Assembly (NCBI RefSeq): GCF_025506335.1
Contig: NZ_JANZYO010000002.1
Location: 110,221-174,220, forward strand
Direction of reading: 5' to 3'
DNA length: 64,000 nt
From: Mumia quercus
GTDB lineage: Bacteria; Actinomycetota; Actinomycetes; Propionibacteriales; Nocardioidaceae
The notes below the pieces were generated by a model that was not told the origin of the DNA, ran no database searches, and saw only the letters and a list, made by a program, of their open reading frames with translations. Of this stretch, positions 1-9,819 are shown in pieces; positions within the stretch are counted from its first letter, which is position 1, and each line of letters opens with the position of its first letter. The position numbers were made by a program, and so were the translations under genes.

Positions 1-31
1 CGGCCACGTGGTTGACCCGATTGCTACCCAC
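1..31 (-). CDS. rbfA: Ribosome-binding factor A, first 10 codons only
   Basis: A GTG codon at 31-29 on the minus strand is preceded by a strong AAGGAG Shine-Dalgarno site (43-38) with a 6-base spacer. It opens a frame that runs to the window edge and reads M-G-S-N-R-V-N-H-V-A. The R-V-N-x-V-A pattern resembles the N-terminus of RbfA, the 30S maturation factor. rbfA follows infB in many bacteria, including M. tuberculosis. Only ten codons are visible, so the name rests mainly on position. The alternative actinobacterial neighbour, the DUF503 protein YlxP, begins differently. Confidence 0.45.
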   Translation of the reverse strand, partial: MGSNRVNHVA

Positions 32-56
32 GACTAGCTCCTTGGTAGGTGGAGAG

Positions 57-82
57 GGGGTGCCGCACGCGTGCGCCACCCC
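57..82. terminator. Hairpin between infB and the next gene
   Basis: GGGGTG at 57-62 pairs with CACCCC at 77-82, and the inner bases 64-75 form the palindrome CGCACGCGTGCG, giving one long stem with a single C/C mismatch. It lies 28 bases beyond the infB stop. No T-run follows on the minus strand, so it may be an attenuating or mRNA-processing hairpin rather than a complete terminator. Confidence 0.35.
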
Positions 83-109
83 GTCTCACTCAGCGTTGAC
101 CGTACGGTC

Positions 110-3052
110 TCAGCTCCGCGGAATCTCCCGCATCTCGAACGTCTCGACGATGTCGCCGATCTTGATGTCGTTGAATCCCCTGAGCGTCAGACCGCACTCG
201 AAGCCCTCGCGGACCTCGGTGACGTCGTCCCTCTCGCGGCGCAGGCTGGCCAGGTCGAGGTTGTCCGCGACGACAGCGCCGTCGCGCAGCAACCGCGCCT
301 TGGAGTTCCGCTTGATCGACCCGGAGGTGACCATGCAGCCTGCGATGTTGCCGATCTTGGAGGAGCGGAAGATCTCGCGGATCTCCGCACGGCCCAGCTG
401 GGCCTCCTCGTACTCCGGCTTGAGCATGCCCTTGAGGGCCGCCTCGATCTCCTCGATCGCCTGGTAGATGACCGAGTAGTAACGGATCTCGACGCCCTCG
501 CGGTCGGCGACCTCGGTGGCCTTGCCCTGCGGTCGGACGTTGAAGCCGATGATGACGGCGTTCGACGCGGCCGCGAGCATGACGTTGGTCTCGGTGATCG
601 CACCGACACCGCGGTCGATGACGCGCAGCGCCACGTCGTCGCCGACGTCGATCTTGCTGAGCGCGTCCTCGAGCGCCTCGACCGAGCCCGAGCCGTCACC
701 CTTGAGGATGAGCAGCAGCTCGTCGGTCTCGCCCTTCTCCATGTGCTGCATGAAGTCCTCGAGCGTCCGGCGACCCGCCCGCTGAGCAAGAGCGGCGTTG
801 CGCTCGCGCGCCTCGCGCTTCTCGGCGATCTGGCGGGCCATCCGGTCGTCGGGGACGACCATGAAGTTGTCACCGGCACCCGGCACGGCCGTGAGGCCGA
901 GCACGAGGACGGGGCGCGACGGGTCGGCCTGGTCGACGTTGTCGCCGTGCTCGTCGAGCATGGCGCGCACACGACCGTGAGCCGGACCCGCGACCATCGA
1001 GTCGCCGACCCGCAGCGTGCCGCGCTGGACGAGCACGGTGGCGACCGGGCCGCGTCCACGGTCGAGGTGCGCCTCGATCGCGATGCCCTCCGCCGCCTGG
1101 TGCGGGTTGGCCCGCAGGTCGAGGGAGGCGTCTGCCGTCAGCACGATGGACTCGAGGAGACCGTCGATGTTCAGCTGCGACTTGGCCGAGACGTCGACGA
1201 ACATCGTGTCGCCGCCGTACTCCTCGGGAACGAGGCCGTACTCGGTGAGCTGGCCACGGACCTTCGTCGGGTCGGAGTCGGGCTTGTCGATCTTGTTGAC
1301 CGCCACCACGATCGGGACGTTGGCCGCCTTCGCGTGGTTGAGCGCCTCGACCGTCTGCGGCATCACGCCGTCGTCGGCCGCGACCACCAGCACCGCGATG
1401 TCGGTCGCCTGCGCACCACGGGCACGCATGGCGGTGAACGCCTCGTGACCGGGGGTGTCGATGAAGGTGATGCGACGCTCGGCGCCGTCGACCTCCGTCG
1501 CCACCTGGTAGGCACCGATGTGCTGGGTGATGCCACCGGCCTCCTTGTCGACCACGTTGGCCGAACGGATGGCGTCGAGCAGCTTGGTCTTGCCGTGGTC
1601 GACGTGACCCATGACGGTGACCACCGGCGGACGCGGTGCGAGGTCTTCCTCGTCACCCTCGTCCGAACCGAACTCGATCTGGAACGACTCGAGCAGCTCG
1701 CGGTCCTCGTCCTCGGGCGAGACGACCTGGACGTCGTAGTTGAGCTCCTCACCGAGGATCTGCAGGACCTCGTCGTTGACCGACTGCGTGGCGGTCACCA
1801 TCTCGCCCAGGGCGAACAGCACCTGGACGAGCGAGGCCGCGTCGACGCCGATCTTCTCGGCGAAGTCGGTCAGCGAAGCGCCGCGCGGCAGACGGATCGT
1901 CTGGCCGTCGCCCTTGCGGACGCGCACACCACCGACCGCAGGTGCCTGCATCTGGTCGAACTCTTGACGCTTCGCGCGCTTGCTCTTGCGCCCACGACGC
2001 GCGGGACCGCCGGGACGACCGAACGCGCCCTGCGTGCCACCACGGCCGCCGCGACCGGGACCGGGACGGCCACCGCCGCCACCGAAACCGCCGGGACGCG
2101 GACCGCCGCCACCGGCACCGCCGCCACCACCGGGACGGCCACCGCCGCCACCAGGACGGCCGGCACCTGCCGGAGCGCCACCGCGACCGCGACCACCACC
2201 GGGCCCGCCACGAGCGGGACCGATCGAGCTCTGCTTCGGCATCATCGCCGGGTTGGGACGCGGCATGCCCGGGCGAGGCGCCGGGGCACCGCCCTCACGC
2301 GAGGCCGGCGGACGGGGCGGCATGCCCGGACGGGGCGCGGGCGCGCCTCCTTCACGAGGCGCAGCCTCGCGGGGACCGCCGCCTTCGCCGCGACCGGGGC
2401 GCTGCATGCCCTGGGTCGACGAGAACGGGTTGTTGCCCGGACGCGGCCCACCACCAGGACGGCCGCTGCCCGCACCACCCGGACGCGGGCCGGGACGGCC
2501 TGCGCCGCCGGGGCGCGGGGTCGGCGCACCCGGACGGGGAGCGTCGGAACGCGCGGCCGGTGCCTCGGGACGGGGCGCCGGACGCGGTGCAGGACGGGGA
2601 CCCGAAGGCTTCGGGACCGGGGCACCGGGACGCGGGGCCTGCGGCGCCTGCGGGGTCGCAGGTGCCTCGGGCGCTGCGGCCGCGGGCTCCTCCACCGGAG
2701 CCGGCGCAGGGGTCGGCTCGGGCGCCGGCGCCGCCTTCGGCGGAGCCGGCTTCTTGCGCGGACCCGGCACGGGGGCACCCGTCGCCGGGGAGGCCGCTGC
2801 CGCACCCTCAGCGGGCGCAGCGTCGGCGGGAGCGGCGGGCTTGGGCGCCGCCGCAGGCTTCTTGGAAGACTTCTTCGCGCCCTGGGCGCGGAACTGGTCG
2901 CCGTACTTCTCGGTCAGCCGGCGGATGACCGGCGCCTCGATCGTCGACGACGCGGAACGAACGTACTCGCCCATGTCGTTCAGCGCCGACAGCACGTCCT
3001 TGCTGGTGACGCCGAACTCCTTGGCGAGTTCGTGGACTCGGACCTTTGCCAC
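110..3052 (-). CDS. infB: Translation initiation factor IF-2
   Basis: IF-2 is the GTPase that places initiator fMet-tRNA on the 30S subunit and promotes 50S joining. The 980-residue protein starts at a GTG with GAGGAG upstream. It begins with an IF2_N module ([19 protein letters not shown]). A very long Pro/Ala/Gly/Arg-rich linker follows (about residues 60-370, with RGG-like stretches around 275-350), then a second IF2_N module near 395-440. The GTPase has its P-loop GHVDHGKT near residue 482, DTPGHE near 530 and NKID near 583. The C-terminal C1/C2 domains are intact. It is the last gene in this window of the rimP-nusA-ylxR-infB group. The long disordered linker is typical of high-GC actinobacteria. 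Confidence 0.98.
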   Translation of the reverse strand: MAKVRVHELAKEFGVTSKDVLSALNDMGEYVRSASSTIEAPVIRRLTEKYGDQFRAQGAKKSSKKPAAAPKPAAPADAAPAEGAAAASPATGAPVPGPRKKPAPPKAAPAPEPTPAPAPVEEPAAAAPEAPATPQAPQAPRPGAPVPKPSGPRPAPRPAPRPEAPAARSDAPRPGAPTPRPGGAGRPGPRPGGAGSGRPGGGPRPGNNPFSSTQGMQRPGRGEGGGPREAAPREGGAPAPRPGMPPRPPASREGGAPAPRPGMPRPNPAMMPKQSSIGPARGGPGGGRGRGGAPAGAGRPGGGGGRPGGGGGAGGGGPRPGGFGGGGGRPGPGRGGRGGTQGAFGRPGGPARRGRKSKRAKRQEFDQMQAPAVGGVRVRKGDGQTIRLPRGASLTDFAEKIGVDAASLVQVLFALGEMVTATQSVNDEVLQILGEELNYDVQVVSPEDEDRELLESFQIEFGSDEGDEEDLAPRPPVVTVMGHVDHGKTKLLDAIRSANVVDKEAGGITQHIGAYQVATEVDGAERRITFIDTPGHEAFTAMRARGAQATDIAVLVVAADDGVMPQTVEALNHAKAANVPIVVAVNKIDKPDSDPTKVRGQLTEYGLVPEEYGGDTMFVDVSAKSQLNIDGLLESIVLTADASLDLRANPHQAAEGIAIEAHLDRGRGPVATVLVQRGTLRVGDSMVAGPAHGRVRAMLDEHGDNVDQADPSRPVLVLGLTAVPGAGDNFMVVPDDRMARQIAEKREARERNAALAQRAGRRTLEDFMQHMEKGETDELLLILKGDGSGSVEALEDALSKIDVGDDVALRVIDRGVGAITETNVMLAAASNAVIIGFNVRPQGKATEVADREGVEIRYYSVIYQAIEEIEAALKGMLKPEYEEAQLGRAEIREIFRSSKIGNIAGCMVTSGSIKRNSKARLLRDGAVVADNLDLASLRRERDDVTEVREGFECGLTLRGFNDIKIGDIVETFEMREIPRS

Positions 3053-3165
3053 TGCTCTCCTCTTCAGGGGCGGTCCGAGCCCGGAAGGGCGCAGACCGCT
3101 AGTTGATGTGCATGCTCATCGAACGGAAATCATCGACTGCTCATGAGCGTGTGCTCCACTTCTGT

Positions 3166-3528
3166 CTACGCACCGCCTGTTGGCGGTGCCGGCTGCGTCT
3201 GCCTGGTTGATCCCCGGACGTAGGCGTCGAGCGGTCCGATGTCCACAGGCCCCTCCAGGCGGAGGGCCCTCGCGAACGCCTTGCGCTGCGTCGCTCGTTC
3301 GAGGCACGCGACGTCGAGGTGCAGGTGCGCCCCACGTCCCGGTGCCGCGCCACGGAGATCAGGAGAGACGAAGATGATCGCCTCGCCGCGTATCGCCACG
3401 ACTCGAACCAGATCGGATTTGTCGACTCGCTCCCGACAACCGATGCACGTACGGACGGGCCGCACACGTACCGGAGCCCCCGAAGCCTCGTCGTGCGACG
3501 TGCCACCGGGCGGAGTCGAGTGATTCAC
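3166..3528 (-). CDS. ylxR: YlxR family RNA-binding protein (DUF448)
   Basis: A 120-residue protein of the YlxR/DUF448 family (RnpM in Bacillus), which lies between nusA and infB in most bacteria and is reported to bind RNA, including RNase P RNA. The family motif CIGCRER is at about residues 34-40, followed by the GRGAHLH segment and the Arg/Lys-rich C-terminal helix ([13 protein letters not shown]). The start is a GTG with no Shine-Dalgarno site, but a TAGACT hexamer ends 8 bases upstream, suggesting leaderless initiation in addition to read-through from nusA. The last 15 residues are low-complexity Thr/Pro/Gly. Confidence 0.93.
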   Translation of the reverse strand: MNHSTPPGGTSHDEASGAPVRVRPVRTCIGCRERVDKSDLVRVVAIRGEAIIFVSPDLRGAAPGRGAHLHLDVACLERATQRKAFARALRLEGPVDIGPLDAYVRGSTRQTQPAPPTGGA

Positions 3529-3536
3529 CGTCTGTC

Positions 3537-3542
3537 AGTCTA
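3537..3542 (-). promoter_or_regulatory. Candidate -10 box for leaderless ylxR
   Basis: TAGACT on the minus strand, 8 bases before the GTG start of ylxR. No Shine-Dalgarno site is present. The -35 region is weak (a GCGACA-like match about 18 bases upstream). The same hexamer precedes rimP and rpsB. Confidence 0.4.
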
Positions 3543-3607
3543 GCGGGTCGGTCCTGGCGCTGTCGCCCACCCTGCTCGGCGCAGTGCCGGGCCGGCGGGG
3601 CGACAGC

Positions 3608-4606
3608 TCACGCGCCTGCGGAGTCCGGCGCGGCCTCGGTGTCGGGGCGGATGTCGATCCGCCAGCCCGTCAGACGTGCGGCGAGGCGGGCGTTCTGCCC
3701 CTCCTTGCCGATCGCCAGCGACAGCTGGAAGTCGGGAACGACCACTCGCGCGGCCTTCGCGTCGGCGTCGACCACCGTGACCGAGGTCACCTGAGCCGGG
3801 GAGAGCGCGTGCGCGATGTACTCGGTCGGCTCGTCGGAGTAGTCGACGATGTCGATCTTCTCGCCGTGCAGCTCCGACATCACGTTGCGGACCCGCTGGC
3901 CCATCGGCCCGATCGACGCGCCCTTGGCGTTCACACCCGCAGCGGTCGAGCGGACGGCGATCTTGGTCCGGTGGCCGGCCTCCCGGGCGATCCCGGAGAT
4001 CTCGACCGTTCCGTCCTCGATCTCGGGGACCTCGAGCGCGAACAGCTTCTTGACCAGGTTGGGGTGCGTCCGCGAGACCTGGACCTGTGGGCCGCGCGGG
4101 CCACGGCGCACGCTGGTCACGAGGGCCTTGATCCGCTCGCCGTGCTCGTACGACTCCCCCGGCACCCGCTCGGCGACCGGCAGGAGCGCCTCGACGCGGC
4201 CGAGGTCGACGAGCACGTCGCCCGGCTCGCGACCCTGCTGGATGACGCCGGAGACGATGTCGCCCTCGCGTGCGGAGAACTCGCCGAAGCGCTGCTCGTC
4301 CTCGGCGTCGCGCAGTCGCTGCAGGATGATCTGCTTGGCCGTCGTCGCCGCGATGCGGCCGAAGTCGCTGGGCGTGTCCTCGAACTCCTCGGTGAGCGTG
4401 TAGCCCTCCTCGGTCTCGACGCGGTCACGCGCCCACACGACGACGTGCCCGGACTTGCGGTCGAGCTCGACGCGGGCATTGCTGCGGGCACCCGGCGTGC
4501 GGTGGTACGCGACCAGGAGCGCCTGCTCGATCGCCGTCACCACGACGTCGAGCGGCAGGTCCTTCTCGTGCTCCAGGGTGCGCAGCACCGCCATGTCGAT
4601 GTCCAT
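3608..4606 (-). CDS. nusA: Transcription termination/antitermination factor NusA
   Basis: NusA binds RNA polymerase and modulates pausing, intrinsic termination and antitermination. The start at 4606 ([17 protein letters not shown]) gives 332 residues, the usual actinobacterial length without the C-terminal acidic repeats of proteobacteria. The N-terminal polymerase-binding domain is followed by an S1 domain (around [20 protein letters not shown]) and two KH domains (one containing [10 protein letters not shown], the other [12 protein letters not shown] near the C-terminus). Its ATG overlaps the rimP stop as TGATG, so the two are translationally coupled. An in-frame extension upstream of 4606 lies antisense to or inside rimP and is not credible. 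Confidence 0.98.
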   Translation of the reverse strand: MDIDMAVLRTLEHEKDLPLDVVVTAIEQALLVAYHRTPGARSNARVELDRKSGHVVVWARDRVETEEGYTLTEEFEDTPSDFGRIAATTAKQIILQRLRDAEDEQRFGEFSAREGDIVSGVIQQGREPGDVLVDLGRVEALLPVAERVPGESYEHGERIKALVTSVRRGPRGPQVQVSRTHPNLVKKLFALEVPEIEDGTVEISGIAREAGHRTKIAVRSTAAGVNAKGASIGPMGQRVRNVMSELHGEKIDIVDYSDEPTEYIAHALSPAQVTSVTVVDADAKAARVVVPDFQLSLAIGKEGQNARLAARLTGWRIDIRPDTEAAPDSAGA

Positions 4607-5064
4607 CAGACGTCCTTCCGCTTCAGCTCGGGCTCGATCTTGGCCTTCTTGACGTCCCCGTACGCGACGTTCCGCTCCCCAGTCTCGGTGCGGACCACGG
4701 CCCCCGCATCGTCGGCGGAGACCAGCCGACCCTCGAAGGCCCCGCCCTCGGACAGCGTGACTTTCACCCACCGGTCGACGTTGCGCACCCAGTGGCGGGC
4801 AAGGGTCAGGGGCCGGCTCGTCCCCCGCGTCGAGACCTCGAGGGTGTACGGCGCCGGGCCGAGGTCGTTCGTGTCGTCGAGCGCCGAGGAGACGGCGCGC
4901 GTGACCTCGGCGACGTCGTCGAGGGTCGGAGCGGTCTCGGCGTCGACGACGACGCGGAGCACTCGTCCACCGGTGAGCTCGACGGCGTCGAGGTCCATGC
5001 CGTGAGAGGTGACGACCTCGTCCAGCGCCTGCCGGAGGGTGTCGGGGACCGGTGTCGTTGCCAT
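4606..5064 (-). CDS. rimP: Ribosome maturation factor RimP
   Basis: RimP assists assembly of the 30S subunit. The protein is 152 residues, normal for the family, and starts at an ATG six bases after GGAGG. The conserved core ([18 protein letters not shown]) is the RimP signature around the LEVSSPGLDRPL-type motif, with a Gly-to-Thr variation in the middle. It is the first gene of the rimP-nusA group, and a TAGACT hexamer about 70 bases upstream may be its promoter. The gene upstream is transcribed divergently, as for Rv2842c and Rv2843 in M. tuberculosis. Confidence 0.96.
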   Translation of the reverse strand: MATTPVPDTLRQALDEVVTSHGMDLDAVELTGGRVLRVVVDAETAPTLDDVAEVTRAVSSALDDTNDLGPAPYTLEVSTRGTSRPLTLARHWVRNVDRWVKVTLSEGGAFEGRLVSADDAGAVVRTETGERNVAYGDVKKAKIEPELKRKDV

Positions 5065-5132
5065 GGCACGCCTCCGTGTTCTGTTGTGCCGCGCGCAGGT
5101 GTGCGCACGGGACCTGCTGTAGAGCCACCTCA

Positions 5133-5138
5133 AGTCTA
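5133..5138 (-). promoter_or_regulatory. Candidate -10 box for rimP-nusA
   Basis: TAGACT on the minus strand in the 154-base divergent region between rimP and the plus-strand lipoprotein gene. It would give a leader of about 60 bases that contains the GGAGG site of rimP. No convincing -35 element is visible. Confidence 0.35.
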
Positions 5139-5218
5139 GGGCGTCGCCAAGAACGTCACGCGGCGGCCGACCCGGTCGCCCGGGACCCGGTGCAGGTGGC
5201 CTCCGATAACGTGCAGAG

Positions 5219-5761
5219 GTGACCAGTCTCGGTGCGGCACCCTCTCGCGGGGTCGGCCGCCGTGTCCTCCTGCTCGGGTCCGGTGCGGCGACGTTGGCGG
5301 CCGTGACCGGCTGCTCGTGGCTCGACCGTACGCCCGAGGAGCCCGACCCCGAGGTCCACCCGGACCGCGAACGCCTCGTCACCGCCCGCGACGACCAGGA
5401 GACGCTCCTCGCCGCCGTGCGCGCGACGGCGTCGGCGCACGCCGCCCTCGCCGCGACGCTCGACGCGATGGCCGCTCGCAGCGAGGAGCGGCTGGCCGCG
5501 CTCGACAAGGCCGTCGGCGACACGTCGACGGCAGCCGAACCGGCTTCCCCGGGCGCGACCGCCGCCACTCCCCCGGCGGTTCCCGCTCGACCGGCCCAGG
5601 CGGTGAACGCCCTCCTCACGCAGACCCGCGCGGCCGAGACGGCCCGGAGCGAGGCGTGCCGCGACGCCACCGACGGCGGGGTCGCCCGCCTGCTCGGTGC
5701 GCTCGCGGCCGGATACGCCCAGGACGTCGTCGTCCTGCGACGCCAGCGAGGTGCCGCGTGA
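5219..5761 (+). CDS. Putative lipoprotein, Ala-rich, partner of the DUF4439 protein
   Basis: A 180-residue protein starting at GTG. Residues 13-31 form an Arg-Arg-led hydrophobic signal segment ending in the lipobox VTGC, so it should be a membrane-anchored lipoprotein, possibly exported through Tat. The mature part is rich in Ala, Glu and Arg and looks helical (several heptad-like Ala/Leu stretches), with a Pro/Ala/Thr linker near residues 105-125. Its stop overlaps the next start as GTGA, indicating a functional pair. The position between rimP and proS is shared with Rv2843-Rv2844 of M. tuberculosis. Function is unknown. The start has a GATAAC hexamer 8 bases upstream and may be leaderless. 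Confidence 0.8.
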   Translation: MTSLGAAPSRGVGRRVLLLGSGAATLAAVTGCSWLDRTPEEPDPEVHPDRERLVTARDDQETLLAAVRATASAHAALAATLDAMAARSEERLAALDKAVGDTSTAAEPASPGATAATPPAVPARPAQAVNALLTQTRAAETARSEACRDATDGGVARLLGALAAGYAQDVVVLRRQRGAA

Positions 5762-6204
5762 GACGCCACAGCGACCACGGCGACGAGGTCGAGACCGACC
5801 CGACCGACGCCTGGCAGAACGCCCTGGCCGGCGAGCACGCCGCCGTCTACGCGTACGCGCTCCTCGCGGGTCGCCTGCCAGCCGGCTCGGCCGTGCAGCG
5901 GCAGGCCGCCAACGCCTTCGTGCTGCATCGCAAGCGCCGCGACGAGCTGATGGCGCGGCTCGTCCGCGACGGCCAGACCCCGGTCGAGCCCGACCCTGCG
6001 TACGAGATTGGAACGATCGACGGCACCGCGGACGCACGCCGGCTCGCCCAGTCGATCGAGGCCGGCCTCTGCCGCAGCTGGTTGGCGGTCGTCGGAGTCA
6101 CGTCCGGCGACGACCGTGCGTACGCCGCGGCCGCGCTCACGGAGTCGGCGACGTCGCTGCTGGCGTGGGGTGGTCGCCCGAGCGCGCTGCCGGGGACCAC
6201 CTGA
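5758..6204 (+). CDS. DUF4439 ferritin-like domain protein
   Basis: A 148-residue helical protein starting at the GTG that overlaps the preceding stop. The sequence WQNALAGEHAAVYAYALLAG followed by RRDELMARL is typical of DUF4439, a ferritin-like four-helix fold found next to rimP/proS in many actinobacteria (compare Rv2844). Glu and His residues that could bind metal are present (EHAAVYAY; HRKRRDEL). No signal peptide is visible, so it probably stays in the cytoplasm while its operon partner is exported. Biochemical function is unknown. Confidence 0.84.
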   Translation: MRRHSDHGDEVETDPTDAWQNALAGEHAAVYAYALLAGRLPAGSAVQRQAANAFVLHRKRRDELMARLVRDGQTPVEPDPAYEIGTIDGTADARRLAQSIEAGLCRSWLAVVGVTSGDDRAYAAAALTESATSLLAWGGRPSALPGTT

Positions 6205-6256
6205 CCGACGGACCACCGACCGCACGCCGGCGCCTCGGTGTGACAAGGTGCGGTCC

Positions 6257-7402
6257 ATGACCTTCCCGACCGCCGCCTTCCCGGCCGACGTGCCGGAGCT
6301 GGGCGACGGTGACGTCCGGCTGCGCGCCCACTGCGAGACCGACCTGCCGGCCCTCGTCGAGCAGTGCCTGGACCCCGAGACGCTGGCGTGGACGACGATC
6401 CCCGCCGGGTACGGCGAGGAGGAGGGCCGGAGCTTCCTGTCCGTGCTCGTCCCGCAGGGATGGCGCACCGGGGCCGAGCGGACGTTCGCCGTGGAGGCGA
6501 CCCGTCCGGACGGCACCCGCGGCTATGCCGGCTCGGTCGCCCTGCGCGACAAGGGCGACGGGCGCGCCGCGGTCGGGTTCGTCAGCCATCCTGCCCTCCG
6601 CGGCCGAGGCGTCATGTCGACGGCACTCGGCCTGCTGCTCGACCACGCCTTCGACGACCTCGGGCTCGAGACCGTGATCTGGTGGGCGATGAGAGGCAAC
6701 TGGGCCTCGCGCAAGGTGGCCTGGCGCTGCGGCTTCACCTTCGGCGGGACGGTGCGCCGCTGGCTGGCCGAGCACGGCGACTACCAGGACGCGTGGGTCG
6801 CCACGGTTCACCGCGACGACCCTCGGCAGCCCCGGGGCCCGTGGTGGTCGCTGCCACGGCTGGAGGCCGAGCGCGTCACCGTACGCCCGCTCGTCGCCGC
6901 CGACGACCCGCGGATCGTCGAGGCGGCCAACGACCCGACGCTGCAGCGCTGGATGCCGTCCTTCCCCGCCCCGTACACCGCCCAGCACGCCACCGAGTTC
7001 CGCGCGCTCGTCGACGACGCCGCCGCGGCCGGCGCCGCCTTCTCGTGGGCGATCGCCGACGCGAAGACCGACCTGCTGCTGGGCGCCGTCGCCGTCCCGC
7101 GCCGCACCGACACCAGCGCGGAGATCGGCTACTGGCTCCACCCCGAGGCGCGGGGGCACGGGTACGTCCGAGACGCGGTAGATGCTGTGGTCGCGCACGT
7201 CTTCGCCCCGCGCGACCACGGCGGGATCGGCGCGCTGCGCGCGTACGTGCGGGTCGACGAGCTCAACCGCGACTCGCTCGCGGTCGCCTACGCGTGCGGG
7301 TTCGAGATGGCCGGCACCGAGCGGGCCGGCCTGGTCCGGCGTGACGGCACGTTCGCCGACATGCTGGTCCTCGAGCGCGTCAACCCGCTGATCGACTTCT
7401 GA
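6257..7402 (+). CDS. Protein with two fused GNAT acetyltransferase domains
   Basis: A 381-residue protein with two successive GNAT domains of the RimJ/RimL type, about residues 12-185 and 198-378. The first contains GFVSHPALRGRGVMSTAL and the GNWASRKVAWRCGF segment. The second contains IGYWLHPEARGHGYVRDAV and LNRDSLAVAYACGFEMAG. Both have the acetyl-CoA-binding R/Q-x-x-G-x-G/A pattern (RGRGVM; RGHGYV), so both sites may be active. Substrates are unknown; this class usually acetylates protein N-termini or small amines. The start is the ATG at 6257, 52 bases after the DUF4439 gene. It converges on proS with only 3 bases between the stops. Confidence 0.9.
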   Translation: MTFPTAAFPADVPELGDGDVRLRAHCETDLPALVEQCLDPETLAWTTIPAGYGEEEGRSFLSVLVPQGWRTGAERTFAVEATRPDGTRGYAGSVALRDKGDGRAAVGFVSHPALRGRGVMSTALGLLLDHAFDDLGLETVIWWAMRGNWASRKVAWRCGFTFGGTVRRWLAEHGDYQDAWVATVHRDDPRQPRGPWWSLPRLEAERVTVRPLVAADDPRIVEAANDPTLQRWMPSFPAPYTAQHATEFRALVDDAAAAGAAFSWAIADAKTDLLLGAVAVPRRTDTSAEIGYWLHPEARGHGYVRDAVDAVVAHVFAPRDHGGIGALRAYVRVDELNRDSLAVAYACGFEMAGTERAGLVRRDGTFADMLVLERVNPLIDF

Positions 7403-7405
7403 GCC

Positions 7406-9166
7406 TCAGCGGGCCGTCAGCCGCTCCACGACCATGTCGAGCGGGACGTTCTCCCGTACGCCGGTCTTGCGGTCCTTGACCTCGACGACGCCCTCGGCGA
7501 GGCCGCGGCCGACCACCACGATCGTCGGGACGCCGATCAGCTCGGCGTCCTTGAACTTCACGCCGGGCGACACCTTCGGACGGTCGTCGTACAGCACCTC
7601 GACGCCCGCAGCCTCGAGCTCCTCGGCGAGCGACGCCGCGGCGTCGAAGACCGCGGCGTCCTTGCCGGTCGCGACGAGGTGCACGTCGTACGGGGCGACC
7701 TCGGCAGGCCAGACGATGCCGGCCTCGTCGTGGCTGTTCTCGATGATCGCCGCGACCGCGCGCGAGACACCGATGCCGTACGAGCCCATGGTGACCGTGA
7801 CGAGCTTGCCGTTCTCGTCGAGGACCTGGAGGCCCAGCGCGTCGGCGTACTTGCGCCCGAGCTGGAAGATGTGTCCCATCTCGATGCCGCGGGCGAGCTC
7901 CAGCGGACCGGAGCCGTCCGGCGCCGGGTCCCCGGGACGCACCTCGGCGGCCTCGATCGTGCCGTCGGGGGTGAAGTCGCGACCGCAGACCAGGTCGAAG
8001 ACGTGCTTTCCGGGCTCGTTGGCACCGGTCAGCCACGCGGTCCCGCGCGCGACCCGCGGGTCGACCAGGTAACGGATGCCGGAGTCGGACTCGGTGCCGA
8101 GCGCCTGGGGACCGATGTAGCCGCGGACGAGCGCGGGGTGCTTGGCGAAGTCGGCGTCCTCGAAGGCGTCGATCTCCCCCGGGGCGACCTGCGCCTCGAG
8201 GCGCTTGAGGTCGACCTCGCGGTCGCCGGGCAGGCCGACCACGAGGACCTCGCGCGAGCCGTCGGGCTGACGGACCCACAGCACGACGTTCTTGAGCGTG
8301 TCGGCAGCCGTCCAGGGACGGTCCTCGCGCGGGTAGCGCGCGTTGGCGAGGTCGACGAGCGTCTCGATCGTCGGGGTGTCAGGGGTGTCCTCGACGTGCG
8401 CGGCGGGCAGCGCGGCGATCTCCTCGTCGCTGAGCGGCTCGGGCGCGACGGTGCTCACGGCCTCGACGTTGGCGGCGTACCCGCCGGGCGAGCGGACGTA
8501 GGTGTCCTCGCCGTTGGTCGCGGTCGCGAGGAACTCCTCGCTCGCCGACCCGCCCATGGCACCCGACACGGCCTGCACGATGACGTAGTCGAGGCCGAGG
8601 CGCTCGAAGATCCGGATGTAGGCCTCGCGGTGAGCCTCGTACGCGCGCTTCAGGCCGTCGTCGTCGATGTCGAAGGAGTACGAGTCCTTCATGACGAACT
8701 CGCGGCCGCGGAGCAGGCCGGCGCGGGGACGCGACTCGTCGCGGTACTTCGTCTGGATCTGGTAGATCGAGAGGGGGAGGTCCTTGTAGGACGAGCAGAG
8801 GTCCTTGACGAGAAGGGTGAACATCTCCTCGTGGGTCGGACCGAGCAGCATCTCGACGTCACGCCGGTCCTTCAGGCGGAACAGGTTGTCGCCGTACTCC
8901 GCCCAGCGGCCGCTCGCCTCGTACGGCTCCTTCGGCAGGAGCGCAGGGAACGACACCTCCTGGGCGCCCATCCGGTCCATCTCCTCGCGGACGATGCCCT
9001 CGATCTTGCGGAGGACGCGCAGACCCAGCGGCAGCCAGGAATAGATACCGGGCGCCGCGCGGCGGACGTAGCCCGCGCGGACGAGCAGCCGGTGCGACGG
9101 GACCTCCGCGTCCGCCGGGTCCTCGCGCAGCGTACGGAGGAAGAGACGAGACATGCGGGTGACCAC
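7406..9166 (-). CDS. proS: Prolyl-tRNA synthetase (bacterial type)
   Basis: ProS charges tRNA-Pro. The 586-residue protein is the long bacterial form with the editing INS domain between class II motifs 2 and 3. Visible landmarks are [20 protein letters not shown] (motif 1 region), [29 protein letters not shown] (motif 2), the editing domain about residues 225-400, [15 protein letters not shown] (motif 3) and the C-terminal anticodon-binding domain. Two starts are possible; the GTG at 9166 is preferred because AGGAG lies 7 bases upstream, while the ATG at 9154 has no such site. Confidence 0.98.
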   Translation of the reverse strand: MVTRMSRLFLRTLREDPADAEVPSHRLLVRAGYVRRAAPGIYSWLPLGLRVLRKIEGIVREEMDRMGAQEVSFPALLPKEPYEASGRWAEYGDNLFRLKDRRDVEMLLGPTHEEMFTLLVKDLCSSYKDLPLSIYQIQTKYRDESRPRAGLLRGREFVMKDSYSFDIDDDGLKRAYEAHREAYIRIFERLGLDYVIVQAVSGAMGGSASEEFLATATNGEDTYVRSPGGYAANVEAVSTVAPEPLSDEEIAALPAAHVEDTPDTPTIETLVDLANARYPREDRPWTAADTLKNVVLWVRQPDGSREVLVVGLPGDREVDLKRLEAQVAPGEIDAFEDADFAKHPALVRGYIGPQALGTESDSGIRYLVDPRVARGTAWLTGANEPGKHVFDLVCGRDFTPDGTIEAAEVRPGDPAPDGSGPLELARGIEMGHIFQLGRKYADALGLQVLDENGKLVTVTMGSYGIGVSRAVAAIIENSHDEAGIVWPAEVAPYDVHLVATGKDAAVFDAAASLAEELEAAGVEVLYDDRPKVSPGVKFKDAELIGVPTIVVVGRGLAEGVVEVKDRKTGVRENVPLDMVVERLTAR

Positions 9167-9191
9167 GGGCGTACTCCTGTTTCGGTGAGAG

Positions 9192-9225
9192 GTGCGGTGC
9201 CCAGCCTAGCGACCGGGCACCGCAC
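9192..9225. terminator. Hairpin upstream of proS, likely terminator of the paralog operon
   Basis: GTGCGGTGCCC at 9192-9202 pairs perfectly with GGGCACCGCAC at 9215-9225 around a 12-base loop. It lies 13 bases beyond the stop of the last secreted paralog and just before proS. There is no T-run, so it is a plausible but not classical terminator. The TAGGCT sequence inside it (9208-9203) could also act as a -10 box for proS. Confidence 0.45.
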
Positions 9226-9237
9226 GGGTCCTGCGCC

Positions 9238-9819
9238 TCAGCGGTAGCGCACCCAGGGCGGCTGCTTAGGCGCGACCAGGGACGGGTAGCCGTCCGCGTA
9301 GGTGTCGGGGCCAGGCTCCGGCGAGCTGACACCGTCGTTCGCGCGCGAGACCAGGGAGATGCTGACCCGCACCGCCTTGCGGTTACGGTCGAGGCAGCGC
9401 TGCGGCACGCGCACGGTGATCGCGCGCGCACCGAAGCGGATGCGGTCGCCTCGGCACCGCACCACAGACTCCGCCTGAAAGCTGACCAGCGACAACGACG
9501 ACCAGGGTCCGTCGGGGTAGCGCGACTTGGTGGAGATGTACATCGGCCGTGCGCGCCTCTTCGTCACGATCGTGACGTTGACCCCCTCCAGCGCGGACTT
9601 CTTGAGGTCGGGGACCGTGATGCGGACGACGAGGGCACGCTTCTTGTTGGCGACCTTGACCTTGGTCATGTCGACCGCGGCGGTCGCGTCGCCCCGGGCG
9701 TCCGAGAACGTGCGGGTCTGCGCCGCTGCCGGGGAGGCGGCGGCGCCGACGACGAGCGCCGTCACCGCAGCTCCGAGCGCAAGCGTACGGAGCGAGCGCC
9801 TCAGCGGTAGGAGACCCAC
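9238..9819 (-). CDS. Secreted protein of unknown function, paralog A
   Basis: A 193-residue protein with a cleavable signal peptide (hydrophobic residues about 12-30 ending ASPAAAQ). The mature part starts RTFSDARGDATAAVD and shares with the next two genes the pattern F/V-x-D-x-R-G-D-A, D-[MI]-[TS]-x-[VL]-[KR]-V, a beta-rich VVVRITVPDL-like strand, a core ending VPQRCLDRNRKAVRV, and the C-terminus W-V-x-Y-R. I recognise no named domain; the alternating hydrophobic strands suggest a beta-sandwich outside the membrane. Its GTG start lies inside the end of paralog B (19-base overlap) and lacks a Shine-Dalgarno site, so translation is probably coupled. Confidence 0.74.
   Translation of the reverse strand: MGLLPLRRSLRTLALGAAVTALVVGAAASPAAAQTRTFSDARGDATAAVDMTKVKVANKKRALVVRITVPDLKKSALEGVNVTIVTKRRARPMYISTKSRYPDGPWSSLSLVSFQAESVVRCRGDRIRFGARAITVRVPQRCLDRNRKAVRVSISLVSRANDGVSSPEPGPDTYADGYPSLVAPKQPPWVRYR

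Noticed and set aside
2060-2200. Repeated GC-rich units in infB resembling a tandem repeat or CRISPR-like array
   Set aside because: The periodicity comes from the Gly/Arg/Pro-rich linker codons; spacing is irregular and the frame is coding. No CRISPR array is present in the window.
71-3106. A 1011-codon open frame on the plus strand opposite infB
   Set aside because: It is an antisense shadow. The minus-strand frame encodes unmistakable IF-2 motifs, and long spurious frames are common at this GC content.
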